From Scatosoma sp045614565 (GTDB taxonomy: Bacteria; Bacillota; Clostridia; Christensenellales; Borkfalkiaceae): a DNA stretch of 64,000 nucleotides. Positions within the stretch are counted from its first letter, which is position 1, and each line of letters opens with the position of its first letter. A program made the translations under genes and the position numbers. The stretch lies in NCBI GenBank assembly GCA_045614565.1, contig JAZLDG010000101.1, positions 62,001 through 126,000 on the forward strand. Reading direction: 5' to 3'. Below, one piece after another: positions 7,828 to 16,508 of the stretch. The notes beneath the pieces are model-generated. The model had not been told where the DNA came from. It saw only the letters and a program-made list of their open reading frames with translations, and did no database searches.

Positions 7828-7881
7828 TATGCCAAACATAGCTATATTACTACGCAAAGCAACATAATTACGCGTGGCATA
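7828..7881. repeat. Inverted repeat TATGCCA...TGGCATA in the glgB upstream region
   Basis: TATGCCA at 7828-7834 and TGGCATA at 7875-7881 enclose 40 bp with little further pairing. It lies about 100 bp before the glgB promoter and could be an operator or chance. Confidence 0.35.
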
Positions 7882-7982
7882 ATAAACCGTATGATTTTTC
7901 CGTTTTTTTCTAATTTTGACAAGATTTTTATTAAATTTATAAAAAAAATATTAAAAAATATAAATTTTTTTTGAAAATAGTC

Positions 7983-8011
7983 TTGAAATTATTTAGTTTT
8001 TGTAGTAAAAT
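7983..8011 (+). promoter_or_regulatory. Promoter of the glycogen operon
   Basis: TTGAAA (7983-7988) and TAAAAT (8006-8011), 17-bp spacing, preceded by a very A/T-rich stretch like an UP element. GGAGG at 8054-8058 precedes the glgB ATG. Confidence 0.65.
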
Positions 8012-8062
8012 ATACATAATAGTTAGTATAATATATTATTTGCATTATTACACGGAGGATAT

Positions 8063-9955
8063 ATGAGCTTTTTTCAAACGGATTTACCGTTGCATTTATT
8101 TCACCACGGAGAGAATTTCAAATCCTACGAGTTTCTTGGCGCACACCCTGCGCTTGTGAATAAAAAAAGGGGATTTGTGTTTAGAGTTTGGGCTCCCCAT
8201 GCGAAAAGCGTTTCTATCATAGGCGAATTTAATTATTGGGATGAAAACGCACATATTATGCAAAGAATGATAGACGGCGAAACGTTTGAGCTTTTTATTC
8301 CAGCTCTTAAACAATTCGATTCGTATAAATATTGCATAAAAACGTACGACGGCAGAACGCTTTATAAAGCCGATCCGTACGCTTTTCACACGGAAACGCC
8401 GTCCGTTCATTCCGCGAACGCTTCAAAATTGTACGATTTAAGCGGATATAAATGGTCAGATCAGGAATATTTGGACAAGCAAAAACGTATGAATATATAC
8501 GCGTCACCCGTAAATATTTACGAAGTCAATTTACTTTCTTGGAGACGTCACGAAGACGGTGAATATTATACCTACCGTGAACTTGCAAAAGAGTTAGTAG
8601 ATTACGTAGTAAAAATGGGTTACACGCACGTGGAATTTATGCCCGTAACGGAACATCCCTTCGATGGATCTTGGGGATATCAGGTAACGGGCTATTTTGC
8701 CGTCACGTCGCGTCTTGGTGAGCCGAAGGATTTTATGTATCTCGTCGATAGTTTCCATAAAGCAGGTATCGGCGTTATCCTTGATTGGGTTCCCGCGCAT
8801 TTTCCCAAGGACGGGTTTGGGTTATACGAATTCGACGGCGAACCGCTTTACGAATCTTCGCAATGGGACCGCAAAGAAAACAAAGGCTGGGGCACGCGGC
8901 GTTTTGACTATGGGAGAAATGAAATCGTTTCTTTCCTAATTTCTAGCGCGATGTTCTTCTTTGAATATTATCACGTAGACGGCCTGCGCGTAGACGCGGT
9001 TGCTTCTATGCTGTATTTGGATTACGATAAAAACCCTGGGGAATGGGTACCGAATATCTACGGCGAAAACAAAAATTTAGAAGCCGTAGCCTTTTTACGT
9101 CGCTTAAACGAAGCGGTATTTTCCTTTTTTCCCGCCGCATTGATGATCGCGGAAGAATCCACCGCTTGGTCGATGGTAACCAAACCCACGAGTATGGGCG
9201 GGCTTGGCTTTAATTTCAAATGGAATATGGGGTGGATGAACGACGTATTAAAATATATAGCCGCCGATCCCGTATACCGTCGCTACGAGCATAATAAATT
9301 AACGTTTTCGATGATGTACGCGTTTTCGGAAAATTACGTGCTTCCCATTTCCCACGACGAAGTCGTACACGGGAAAGGCTCTTTAATCGGAAAAATGCCG
9401 GGGGATTACTTGGAAAAATTTGCGGGAGTTCGTTCGTTTTTAGCGTATATGATGTCGCACCCTGGGAAAAAGCTTAACTTTATGGGTATGGAAATCGGTC
9501 AGTTCAAGGAATGGGCGTATAAAGAAGGCGTGGAGTTCTTCTTAACCGACTACCCGCAACACAAAAAACTTTCGCAATGTGTAAAAGAATTGAACGTTCT
9601 TTACAAAAATACGCCCGCCTTGTACGAAATCGAAGATTCTTGGGACGGCTTTGAATGGCTTGCGCCCGACGACGGCGATAGAAATTTTATTGCATATCAA
9701 AGAAAAGACAGAGCAGGGAACACGATCGTCGTTATGATCAATTTTTCAGGCTCCGATTATTACGACTATCGGCTTGGTTTACAAAAAGGCAAGTATCAAA
9801 TGATTTTCAACAGCGATGCCTTACGCTTCGGCGGTAGCGGACGCGTTAAAAAATATATTTATACCACGACAAAATCGTATAGTCACGGCAAGGAATATTC
9901 AATTGAATTCGATCTTCCCAAATTGACTTGCGTATATTTGAAAAAAATCAATTAA
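8063..9955 (+). CDS. glgB: 1,4-alpha-glucan branching enzyme
   Basis: Transfers alpha-1,4 glucan segments to make alpha-1,6 branches in glycogen. The 630-residue GH13 protein has an N-terminal CBM48 domain (about 35-125) and a TIM barrel with the conserved regions GVILDWVPAHF, DGLRVDAVASMLYLDY (nucleophile Asp), MIAEESTAW (acid/base Glu) and ISHDEVVHGK, then a C-terminal beta domain. It is the first gene of the glycogen operon; glgC starts 17 nt after its stop. Confidence 0.96.
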   Translation: MSFFQTDLPLHLFHHGENFKSYEFLGAHPALVNKKRGFVFRVWAPHAKSVSIIGEFNYWDENAHIMQRMIDGETFELFIPALKQFDSYKYCIKTYDGRTLYKADPYAFHTETPSVHSANASKLYDLSGYKWSDQEYLDKQKRMNIYASPVNIYEVNLLSWRRHEDGEYYTYRELAKELVDYVVKMGYTHVEFMPVTEHPFDGSWGYQVTGYFAVTSRLGEPKDFMYLVDSFHKAGIGVILDWVPAHFPKDGFGLYEFDGEPLYESSQWDRKENKGWGTRRFDYGRNEIVSFLISSAMFFFEYYHVDGLRVDAVASMLYLDYDKNPGEWVPNIYGENKNLEAVAFLRRLNEAVFSFFPAALMIAEESTAWSMVTKPTSMGGLGFNFKWNMGWMNDVLKYIAADPVYRRYEHNKLTFSMMYAFSENYVLPISHDEVVHGKGSLIGKMPGDYLEKFAGVRSFLAYMMSHPGKKLNFMGMEIGQFKEWAYKEGVEFFLTDYPQHKKLSQCVKELNVLYKNTPALYEIEDSWDGFEWLAPDDGDRNFIAYQRKDRAGNTIVVMINFSGSDYYDYRLGLQKGKYQMIFNSDALRFGGSGRVKKYIYTTTKSYSHGKEYSIEFDLPKLTCVYLKKIN

Positions 9956-9972
9956 CCAAAGGGGGATTCTTT

Positions 9973-11166
9973 ATGCAAAGAAGGAAAGAATGTGTTGCAA
10001 TGCTTTTGGCAGGCGGACAGGGCAGTAGACTGTACGCGCTTACCACGAATATTGCGAAGCCGGCAGTTGCGTTTGGCGCGAAATACCGTATCATCGATTT
10101 CCCGCTCTCCAACTGCGTAAACTCGGGGATAGATACCGTAGGCGTGTTGACGCAATATCAACCGCTCGTATTGAACGAGTACATCGGAAACGGTCAACCG
10201 TGGGATTTGGACAGAACGTACGGGGGCGTTCATATCTTGTCGCCGTATCAAGCCAAAACAAATTCTTCGTGGTACGAAGGCACGGCAAACGCTATTTATC
10301 AAAACCTGCATTTTATGAAACAGTACAATCCCGAATACGTACTCGTACTTTCGGGCGATCACATTTATAAAATGGACTATGCGGCAATGTTAAAGGCGCA
10401 TAAAGATACAGGCGCGGATTGCACGATCGCGGCAATCAACGTACCGCTTTCCGAAGCTTCTCGTTTTGGTATTCTCAACACCAACGCCGACGGCTCTATT
10501 TATCAATTTGAAGAAAAACCTAAGCAACCGAAAAGCACCTTGGCTTCTATGGGCATTTACATATTCAACGCTGAAAAGCTGTTCCAGTATTTAGAAGCGG
10601 ACGACGCAAACCCGAACTCGTCCAAGGACTTCGGGAAAGACGTTTTGCCTGCAATGCTGAACGCAGGGGAAAGAATGTTCTCCTATCAATTTGAAGGCTA
10701 CTGGAAAGACGTAGGAACGATCGCTTCGCTTTGGGAAGCGAATATGGACCTTCTGGGCGACGACCCCGAATTTGATATCGGGGATAAGAGCTGGAAAATC
10801 CATTCCCGTAACCCGCTTGCACCCCCTGAACATATAGGCGAATACGGCATCGTTAAAAACGCGATGATCGCGCTCGGTTGCGAAATCAACGGCGTAGTAG
10901 AAAACAGTATTTTAGGCAGTAACGTTATCGTGGAAAAAGGCGCGGTCGTAAAAGACGCGGTGGTTTTGGCTAACAGCGTTATTAAGGCAGGCGCAACCGT
11001 TTCGTACTCCATTATCGACGAAAACGTGACGGTCGGTGAAAACGCGGTTATCGGCGTTGATAAAGACACAAAAGCGGAAATCGTAGTTCTCGGTAGGGGT
11101 ATTACCGTTGCCGACGGTGTAACCGTAACCGAAGGTCAAAAGCACGAAACGGATATTTTAGAGTAA
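9973..11166 (+). CDS. glgC: Glucose-1-phosphate adenylyltransferase, catalytic subunit
   Basis: Makes ADP-glucose from glucose 1-phosphate and ATP, the committed step of glycogen synthesis. The N-terminal nucleotidyltransferase domain starts with LLAGGQGSRL (about residues 10-19) and the C-terminal left-handed beta-helix is visible as hexapeptide repeats (about 285-385). The start at 9973 follows an AAAGGGGG ribosome site; an in-frame ATG at 9928 lies inside glgB and would add 15 residues not typical of the family. Paired with glgD, as in other Bacillota. Confidence 0.95.
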   Translation: MQRRKECVAMLLAGGQGSRLYALTTNIAKPAVAFGAKYRIIDFPLSNCVNSGIDTVGVLTQYQPLVLNEYIGNGQPWDLDRTYGGVHILSPYQAKTNSSWYEGTANAIYQNLHFMKQYNPEYVLVLSGDHIYKMDYAAMLKAHKDTGADCTIAAINVPLSEASRFGILNTNADGSIYQFEEKPKQPKSTLASMGIYIFNAEKLFQYLEADDANPNSSKDFGKDVLPAMLNAGERMFSYQFEGYWKDVGTIASLWEANMDLLGDDPEFDIGDKSWKIHSRNPLAPPEHIGEYGIVKNAMIALGCEINGVVENSILGSNVIVEKGAVVKDAVVLANSVIKAGATVSYSIIDENVTVGENAVIGVDKDTKAEIVVLGRGITVADGVTVTEGQKHETDILE

Positions 11167-11179
11167 GGGGGAAATTTAT

Positions 11180-12295
11180 ATGGCAGCATCAGCGATTGGT
11201 ATTATCTTTTCAAATTTACACGAAGAATGCGTACCCGAGCTTGTACGTAGAAGAACGATGGCGTCCATTCCGTTCGGGGGGAGATATCGGGTAATCGATT
11301 TCGTTTTGTCGAATATGGTAAATTCGGGCATTACGACCGTAGGGCTTATGACGAGCAATAACTACCGTTCCTTAATCGACCATATCGGAAGCGGTAAGGA
11401 CTGGGATCTGGCGAGAAAGGACGGCGGTCTTATCTTGTTACCGCCTTTCTCGGAAAAACACGATAAAATGTACACGACGCGTTTGGAAGCGTTAAACAGC
11501 GTAACGGGCTTTTTGAACCGTCGCAAGGAAAAATACGTAGTACTTACCGATTGCGACGGCGTAATGAAACTGGATATCGCCGACGTAATCACTCAGCACG
11601 AAAACAACAACGCCGACATAACGCTCGTAACGCATTACGGAAAAGTCGGAAACCGCGCCGATTTTATGCTTATTAACGCCGACGAAAGCGGTAGAGTAAA
11701 CGAAATCAAGCTTTCCCCGCACGTAGAAGAAGGAACGAAAGCCAATATCTTTATCAACGTAATGGTTATCAACCGTCAATTCTTACTCAATCTCGTAGAA
11801 GATTCGGTAACGCACGGTTTTAGCAGTTTTGAAAGCGATATTTTAATCAAACAGCTTACAAGCTTAAAGATTTTCCGTTACAATTTCAACGGCTATTATG
11901 CAGGAATCGACAGTATGACCGCCTATTATAAACATAATATGGAGCTACTGAATAAAGACGTCCGCGACGATTTGTTCGGCGATAGAGATATTTATACGAA
12001 GGTACGCGACAGCGCACCGTCCAAATACGGAGAAAACGCCGTCGTTAAAAATTCGCTTATTTCCGATGGCTGCGAAATCGAAGGGGTCGTAGAAAATTCC
12101 ATTCTTTTCCGCGGCGTTAAGGTAGGCAAAGGTGCAGTGGTGCGTAATTCGATTATTATGCAAGACAATATAATCGGACAAAACACGGCTTTGGATTGCG
12201 TGATTACAGACAAAAACGTAGTCGTAAGCGATAGAAAAACTTTAGGCGGTTGCAGTACGCTTCCGTATTACATACCCAAAGGCACGAGATTATAA
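11180..12295 (+). CDS. glgD: GlgD, non-catalytic partner of ADP-glucose pyrophosphorylase
   Basis: A GlgC paralogue of 371 residues. The opening pyrophosphorylase motif GGxGxRL is absent (the sequence there reads IIFSNLHEECVPELVRRR), while PFGGRYRVIDFVLSN and the C-terminal hexapeptide repeats remain. In Bacillota GlgD is known as a modulatory subunit forming hetero-oligomers with GlgC. It starts 13 nt after the glgC stop, with a GGGGG ribosome site. A strong hairpin without a T-run separates it from glgA. Confidence 0.94.
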   Translation: MAASAIGIIFSNLHEECVPELVRRRTMASIPFGGRYRVIDFVLSNMVNSGITTVGLMTSNNYRSLIDHIGSGKDWDLARKDGGLILLPPFSEKHDKMYTTRLEALNSVTGFLNRRKEKYVVLTDCDGVMKLDIADVITQHENNNADITLVTHYGKVGNRADFMLINADESGRVNEIKLSPHVEEGTKANIFINVMVINRQFLLNLVEDSVTHGFSSFESDILIKQLTSLKIFRYNFNGYYAGIDSMTAYYKHNMELLNKDVRDDLFGDRDIYTKVRDSAPSKYGENAVVKNSLISDGCEIEGVVENSILFRGVKVGKGAVVRNSIIMQDNIIGQNTALDCVITDKNVVVSDRKTLGGCSTLPYYIPKGTRL

Positions 12296-12304
12296 TAACA
12301 ACCC

Positions 12305-12336
12305 GCCGTATTCGCGCGATTTTACGCGAATACGGC
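12305..12336 (+). promoter_or_regulatory. Intercistronic hairpin between glgD and glgA
   Basis: A perfect 12-bp stem GCCGTATTCGCG with its complement, 8-nt loop and no T-run. It is better explained as an mRNA processing or stability element than as a terminator. glgA has its own AAGGAG site just after it. Confidence 0.6.
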
Positions 12337-12366
12337 GAATAGATAGAGAATAAGGAGAAAGTAAAT

Positions 12367-13935
12367 ATGCCAGAAAAAAAGACGATTAAAGCCACTTTGA
12401 AAACTTCGGTACGCGCGACCAACGAAAGAAAAACGATTGAAATTTTTGAAGAAACGCAAACGGAATTTCCCGTCGTTAAACAAGACGAAAACGATATAAA
12501 AGTTGCGTCCAAAAGAAAAATTTTATTCGTTGCTTCCGAAGCAAGACCGTTTATCGCAACGGGGGGGCTTGCCGACGTAATCGGTTCTTTACCGCAAGCC
12601 TTGGCGGCGGACGCTACGTACGATATTCGTGTGGTTTTACCGCTTTATTCGGACGTTAAGCCCGAGCAAAGAAGAAAACTGTCTTTTTTAGGAAATATCT
12701 ACGTTCCGCTCGGTTGGCGTAATCAGTATTGCGGTATTTTTACCTGTCAAGAAAACGGAATTACCTATTATTTCATTGATAACGAATATTATTTTAAGCG
12801 TACAGGTTGCTATGGATATTACGACGACGGGGAACGGTTTGCGTTTTTCTCGCGTAGCGTAATGGAAATCTTACCTTTTATCGGTTTTTACCCCGACGTA
12901 TTGCATTGTCACGACTGGCAAGCGGCGCTTGCGGCAATATACTTGAAAACCATTTACAACGAAAGGGTGGAATATCGCGATATACGCGCATTATTTACTA
13001 TTCATAATATCGAATATCAAGGCAAATATTCGCTCAATCTTTTGGAAGAATTGTTCGGTTTGCCCGCAAGCAGCCGATCTTTGCTCGAATACGACGGTTG
13101 CTTGAACTTAATGAAAGGCGCAATCGAATGTTGCGAACGTTTCTCTACGGTAAGCCCTACCTACGCACAAGAAATTAAAACGGCGCAATACGCGCACGGC
13201 TTACAGGATATTATTCGTAAAAACGAAAACAAATTAACGGGGATTTTGAACGGGATCGACGTGACTTCTTATACCCCCGAAACGGATACAGCTTTGTTTG
13301 CGAATTATTCGCCTGACGATTTAGAAAATAAAGCCGTTTGTAAGTCGGAAATGCAAAAAATGTTAGGTTTGCCCGTAAAAGACGTGCCCGTAATCGCGAT
13401 GATTTCAAGACTTGTTTCGCATAAAGGCTTGGAGCTTGTAAAATCGGTAGCGGAAGATATTTTACACGAAAACGTGCAATTCGTTCTTTTGGGTACGGGA
13501 GATTTCGCCTACGAAGAATATTTCAAGGACGTAGCGAGAAAATACGAAGGCAAAGCTTCGGTAAATATCGCTTTTAACAACGATCTTTCCCGTAAGATTT
13601 ATTCGGGTGCGGACATCTTCTTGATGCCGTCCGTAAGTGAACCTTGCGGACTTTCGCAAATGATCGCTTCGCGTTATGCAACCGTTCCCGTGGTGAGAGA
13701 AACGGGCGGGTTGTTCGACAGTATCAAGCCGTACGGTCAAGGCGGAAACGGATTTACGTTCGCTTCTTGTAATCCTTACGATATGCTGTATGTAATTCAC
13801 GAAGCCATCGATACGTATAAAAATAAAGAAGCTTGGAAAACCTTAATGAAAAAGGTGGCGACAACCGATTTTTCTTGGTTAAAATCAGCTAACGAGTACA
13901 AAAATCTTTACGACGTTACGTATAATAGAGCGTAA
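12367..13935 (+). CDS. glgA: Glycogen synthase, GT5 family, with N-terminal extension
   Basis: Adds glucose from ADP-glucose to growing alpha-1,4 glucan. The GT-B domain starts near residue 49 (KRKILFVASEARPF), so about 48 charged residues precede the usual start. They are in frame with the well-placed AAGGAG and ATG. Other landmarks are LHCHDWQAAL near 180, FTIHNIEYQG near 216, and the C-terminal SVSEPCGLSQ near 418. The nucleotide-sugar loop reads ATGGLADV, with Ala where E. coli GlgA has Lys15 (KTGGLADV). Otherwise it looks intact. Confidence 0.94.
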   Translation: MPEKKTIKATLKTSVRATNERKTIEIFEETQTEFPVVKQDENDIKVASKRKILFVASEARPFIATGGLADVIGSLPQALAADATYDIRVVLPLYSDVKPEQRRKLSFLGNIYVPLGWRNQYCGIFTCQENGITYYFIDNEYYFKRTGCYGYYDDGERFAFFSRSVMEILPFIGFYPDVLHCHDWQAALAAIYLKTIYNERVEYRDIRALFTIHNIEYQGKYSLNLLEELFGLPASSRSLLEYDGCLNLMKGAIECCERFSTVSPTYAQEIKTAQYAHGLQDIIRKNENKLTGILNGIDVTSYTPETDTALFANYSPDDLENKAVCKSEMQKMLGLPVKDVPVIAMISRLVSHKGLELVKSVAEDILHENVQFVLLGTGDFAYEEYFKDVARKYEGKASVNIAFNNDLSRKIYSGADIFLMPSVSEPCGLSQMIASRYATVPVVRETGGLFDSIKPYGQGGNGFTFASCNPYDMLYVIHEAIDTYKNKEAWKTLMKKVATTDFSWLKSANEYKNLYDVTYNRA

Positions 13936-13981
13936 AATAACGTCTTTACGATTAAGAAAAATTTTTTAGGAGAGATAGAAT

Positions 13982-16411
13982 ATGAAAAAAGAAACAATCA
14001 CGGAAAAGGAAGCGAGAGAGCTTATTCACGGTAAGCTTTCCCGCTATTTTGGCGTTGCACCAACGGAAGCGCGTAAGGACCAGCTTTATAAAGCGGTCGT
14101 TATGAGCGTACGGGATATTATGCTCGAAAAAAGACATCAATTCCACACCGTCACCAAAGCTAACAAAGCAAAGCGGGTATATTACCTGTGTATGGAATTT
14201 TTGATGGGTAGATCGCTGAAAAACAGCGTGTTTAATCTCGGAATCACCAACGCTTTAAGCGAAGCCTTAAAGGAATACGACGTTACTCTTGAAGATTTAT
14301 ACGAGCTTGAACCCGACGCGGGGCTTGGGAACGGCGGTTTGGGACGCTTAGCGGCTTGTTTTTTGGACGCGCTCGCAACGGGCGATTACCCCGCAATGGG
14401 TTATTCCATTCGTTACGATTACGGTTTATTCAAACAAAAAATCGTAGAAGGTTGGCAAACGGAGCTCCCCGACGTATGGTTGCCTGGGGGCGAAGTATGG
14501 CTTACGCAAAGAAGCGATAAAGTTTTCACCGTAAAATTCGACGGTTATATCGAAGAAAAATGGACGGAAAACGGTATGGAAGCCATTTACCGCGACGCAA
14601 AAGAAGTACAAGCGGTAGCGTACGATATGATGGTTTCGGGATACGATAGCAAAGCCGTTTCCGTTTTGCGACTTTGGAAAGCCCGTAGCGTACAAAATTT
14701 CGATATGAAATTGTTTTCGCAAGGGGATTACGCTTCCGTTATGAAAGACGATAACGAAGCGGATTTGATTTCTAAGGTACTTTATCCTGCTGATAATCAC
14801 GTGGAAGGGAAATCCTTGCGCTTAAAACAGCAATATTTCCTTGTTTCCGCTTCCTTGCAAAATATTCTTGCCGATCATAAGCGTAGATACGGCTCGCTTA
14901 AATTATTGCCGAAAATGGCGGCAATTCACTTGAACGATACGCACCCTGCGTTGGCAATCCCCGAATTGATGCGGTTATTGATCGACGAAAACGCAATGAG
15001 CTGGGACGAAGCTTGGAATATCACGACATCTGTTTGTGCATATACCAACCATACCGTACTTGCGGAAGCTTTGGAAACGTGGCCTGAAGATCTGATCGCG
15101 CGTAGATTGCCGAGAATTTATATGATCTTGAAAGAAATCAACCGTCGGTTTTGCGAAGATTTATGGAAGCGCTTCCCTGGGGACTGGGATAAGATTTCGC
15201 GTATGGCGATTATGTCTTATAACATTGTAAAAATGGCGAATTTGTCCGTTTTAGGCTCGCATCACGTAAACGGCGTTTCGGGCTTGCACAGCGAAATTAT
15301 CAAGGAAAGTATTTTCAAGGATTTTTACGAATATTCCCCGCAAAAATTCAAGAACGTTACCAACGGTATCGCGCATAGACGTTGGCTTAATCAATCTAAC
15401 CTCGAGCTTTGTTCGCTCTTAAACGATTGTATCGGAGAAGGCTACGCAAAAGACGCTTCCAAGCTCGCCGCATTTAAGAAATTTGAAAACGACGATAGCG
15501 TTTTGAAACGTTTAGACGAAATTAAAGCGATTAAAAAGAAACAATTTGCGGATTTTGCTTATAAAAAACAAGGGGTAATCATCGATCCAAATACGTTATT
15601 CGACGTACAAGCAAAACGTTTGCACGAATATAAACGCCAACTTTTGAACGTGTTGCATATTATTAACGATTATCTTATCCTGAAAGAAAACCCCGACGCG
15701 CCGATGCAGCCGAAAACGTATATTTTTGCGGCGAAAGCAGCGGCAGGGTATTATATGGCGAAGAAAATCATTAAACTCATTTGTTTCTTAGCGGAAGATA
15801 TCCGTAAACACCCGAAAATCGCGGAAAAACTCAACGTCGTGTATATGGAAGATTACAACGTAACGATTTCCGAAGCTTTAATGCCTGCGTCTGAAATTTC
15901 CGAGCAAATTTCCTTGGCGGGTAAGGAAGCGAGCGGTACGGGAAATATGAAGTTTATGATCAACGGCGCGTTGACCATCGGTACGCTTGACGGTGCGAAC
16001 GTGGAAATGTCCGAACACGTCGGCAAAGACAATATCTATATTTTCGGCTTGAACGCCGACGAAGTTTCGGAAATTTGGAGAAACGGCTATTCCGCGAGCG
16101 TATATTATAATAACGATCCGAATTTACGCCGTATCGTAGAAGCGTTAATCGTAGGCTTTAACGGCGAATCCTTTGCGGATATTGCAAATTACTTGCTTAC
16201 GGGCACACCCGTTGCCGATCCGTATATGTGTATGGCGGATTATCAATCGTATCTTGCAACGCAACAGGAAATGTCCAAACTTTACGCTACGGATAAACGG
16301 CTTTGGAACCAAAAAGCGTTGCGGAATATTGCCGCGGCAGGATATTTTGCGGCGGATAGAAGCATTAAAGAATACGCTGAAAATATTTGGAATTTGAAAT
16401 CTTTACACTAA
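13982..16411 (+). CDS. glgP: Glycogen/maltodextrin phosphorylase
   Basis: Releases glucose 1-phosphate from alpha-1,4 glucans. At 809 residues it has the family length. The active-site signature EASGTGNMKFMINGALTIG, which contains the PLP-binding lysine, is near residues 643-661. The N-terminal GRSLKNSVFNLG and GLGNGGLGRLAACFLD motifs are also intact. It follows glgA by 46 nt with an AGGAGAG ribosome site. A hairpin after it may reduce readthrough into the GH13 gene. Confidence 0.96.
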   Translation: MKKETITEKEARELIHGKLSRYFGVAPTEARKDQLYKAVVMSVRDIMLEKRHQFHTVTKANKAKRVYYLCMEFLMGRSLKNSVFNLGITNALSEALKEYDVTLEDLYELEPDAGLGNGGLGRLAACFLDALATGDYPAMGYSIRYDYGLFKQKIVEGWQTELPDVWLPGGEVWLTQRSDKVFTVKFDGYIEEKWTENGMEAIYRDAKEVQAVAYDMMVSGYDSKAVSVLRLWKARSVQNFDMKLFSQGDYASVMKDDNEADLISKVLYPADNHVEGKSLRLKQQYFLVSASLQNILADHKRRYGSLKLLPKMAAIHLNDTHPALAIPELMRLLIDENAMSWDEAWNITTSVCAYTNHTVLAEALETWPEDLIARRLPRIYMILKEINRRFCEDLWKRFPGDWDKISRMAIMSYNIVKMANLSVLGSHHVNGVSGLHSEIIKESIFKDFYEYSPQKFKNVTNGIAHRRWLNQSNLELCSLLNDCIGEGYAKDASKLAAFKKFENDDSVLKRLDEIKAIKKKQFADFAYKKQGVIIDPNTLFDVQAKRLHEYKRQLLNVLHIINDYLILKENPDAPMQPKTYIFAAKAAAGYYMAKKIIKLICFLAEDIRKHPKIAEKLNVVYMEDYNVTISEALMPASEISEQISLAGKEASGTGNMKFMINGALTIGTLDGANVEMSEHVGKDNIYIFGLNADEVSEIWRNGYSASVYYNNDPNLRRIVEALIVGFNGESFADIANYLLTGTPVADPYMCMADYQSYLATQQEMSKLYATDKRLWNQKALRNIAAAGYFAADRSIKEYAENIWNLKSLH

Positions 16412-16450
16412 TATTTAGAATATTAAAGCACTTGCGTATAAAACTTTGGC

Positions 16451-16481
16451 AAAAAGTCGTAAACTGTATTTACGGCTTTTT
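16451..16481 (+). terminator. Hairpin terminator after glgP
   Basis: Stem AAAAAGTCGTAAA with its complement (one G-U pair), short loop, ending in TTTTT. The next gene starts only 28 nt later with no obvious promoter of its own, so termination is probably partial. Confidence 0.65.
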
Positions 16482-16508
16482 GTATAACAAAGTAAAGGAT
16501 TTTTATTT

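Noticed and set aside
5777..8062. tRNA-Leu as attachment site of the AT-rich island
   Set aside because: I looked for a second copy of the tRNA-Leu 3' end down to glgB and found none, so integration at this tRNA is not supported.
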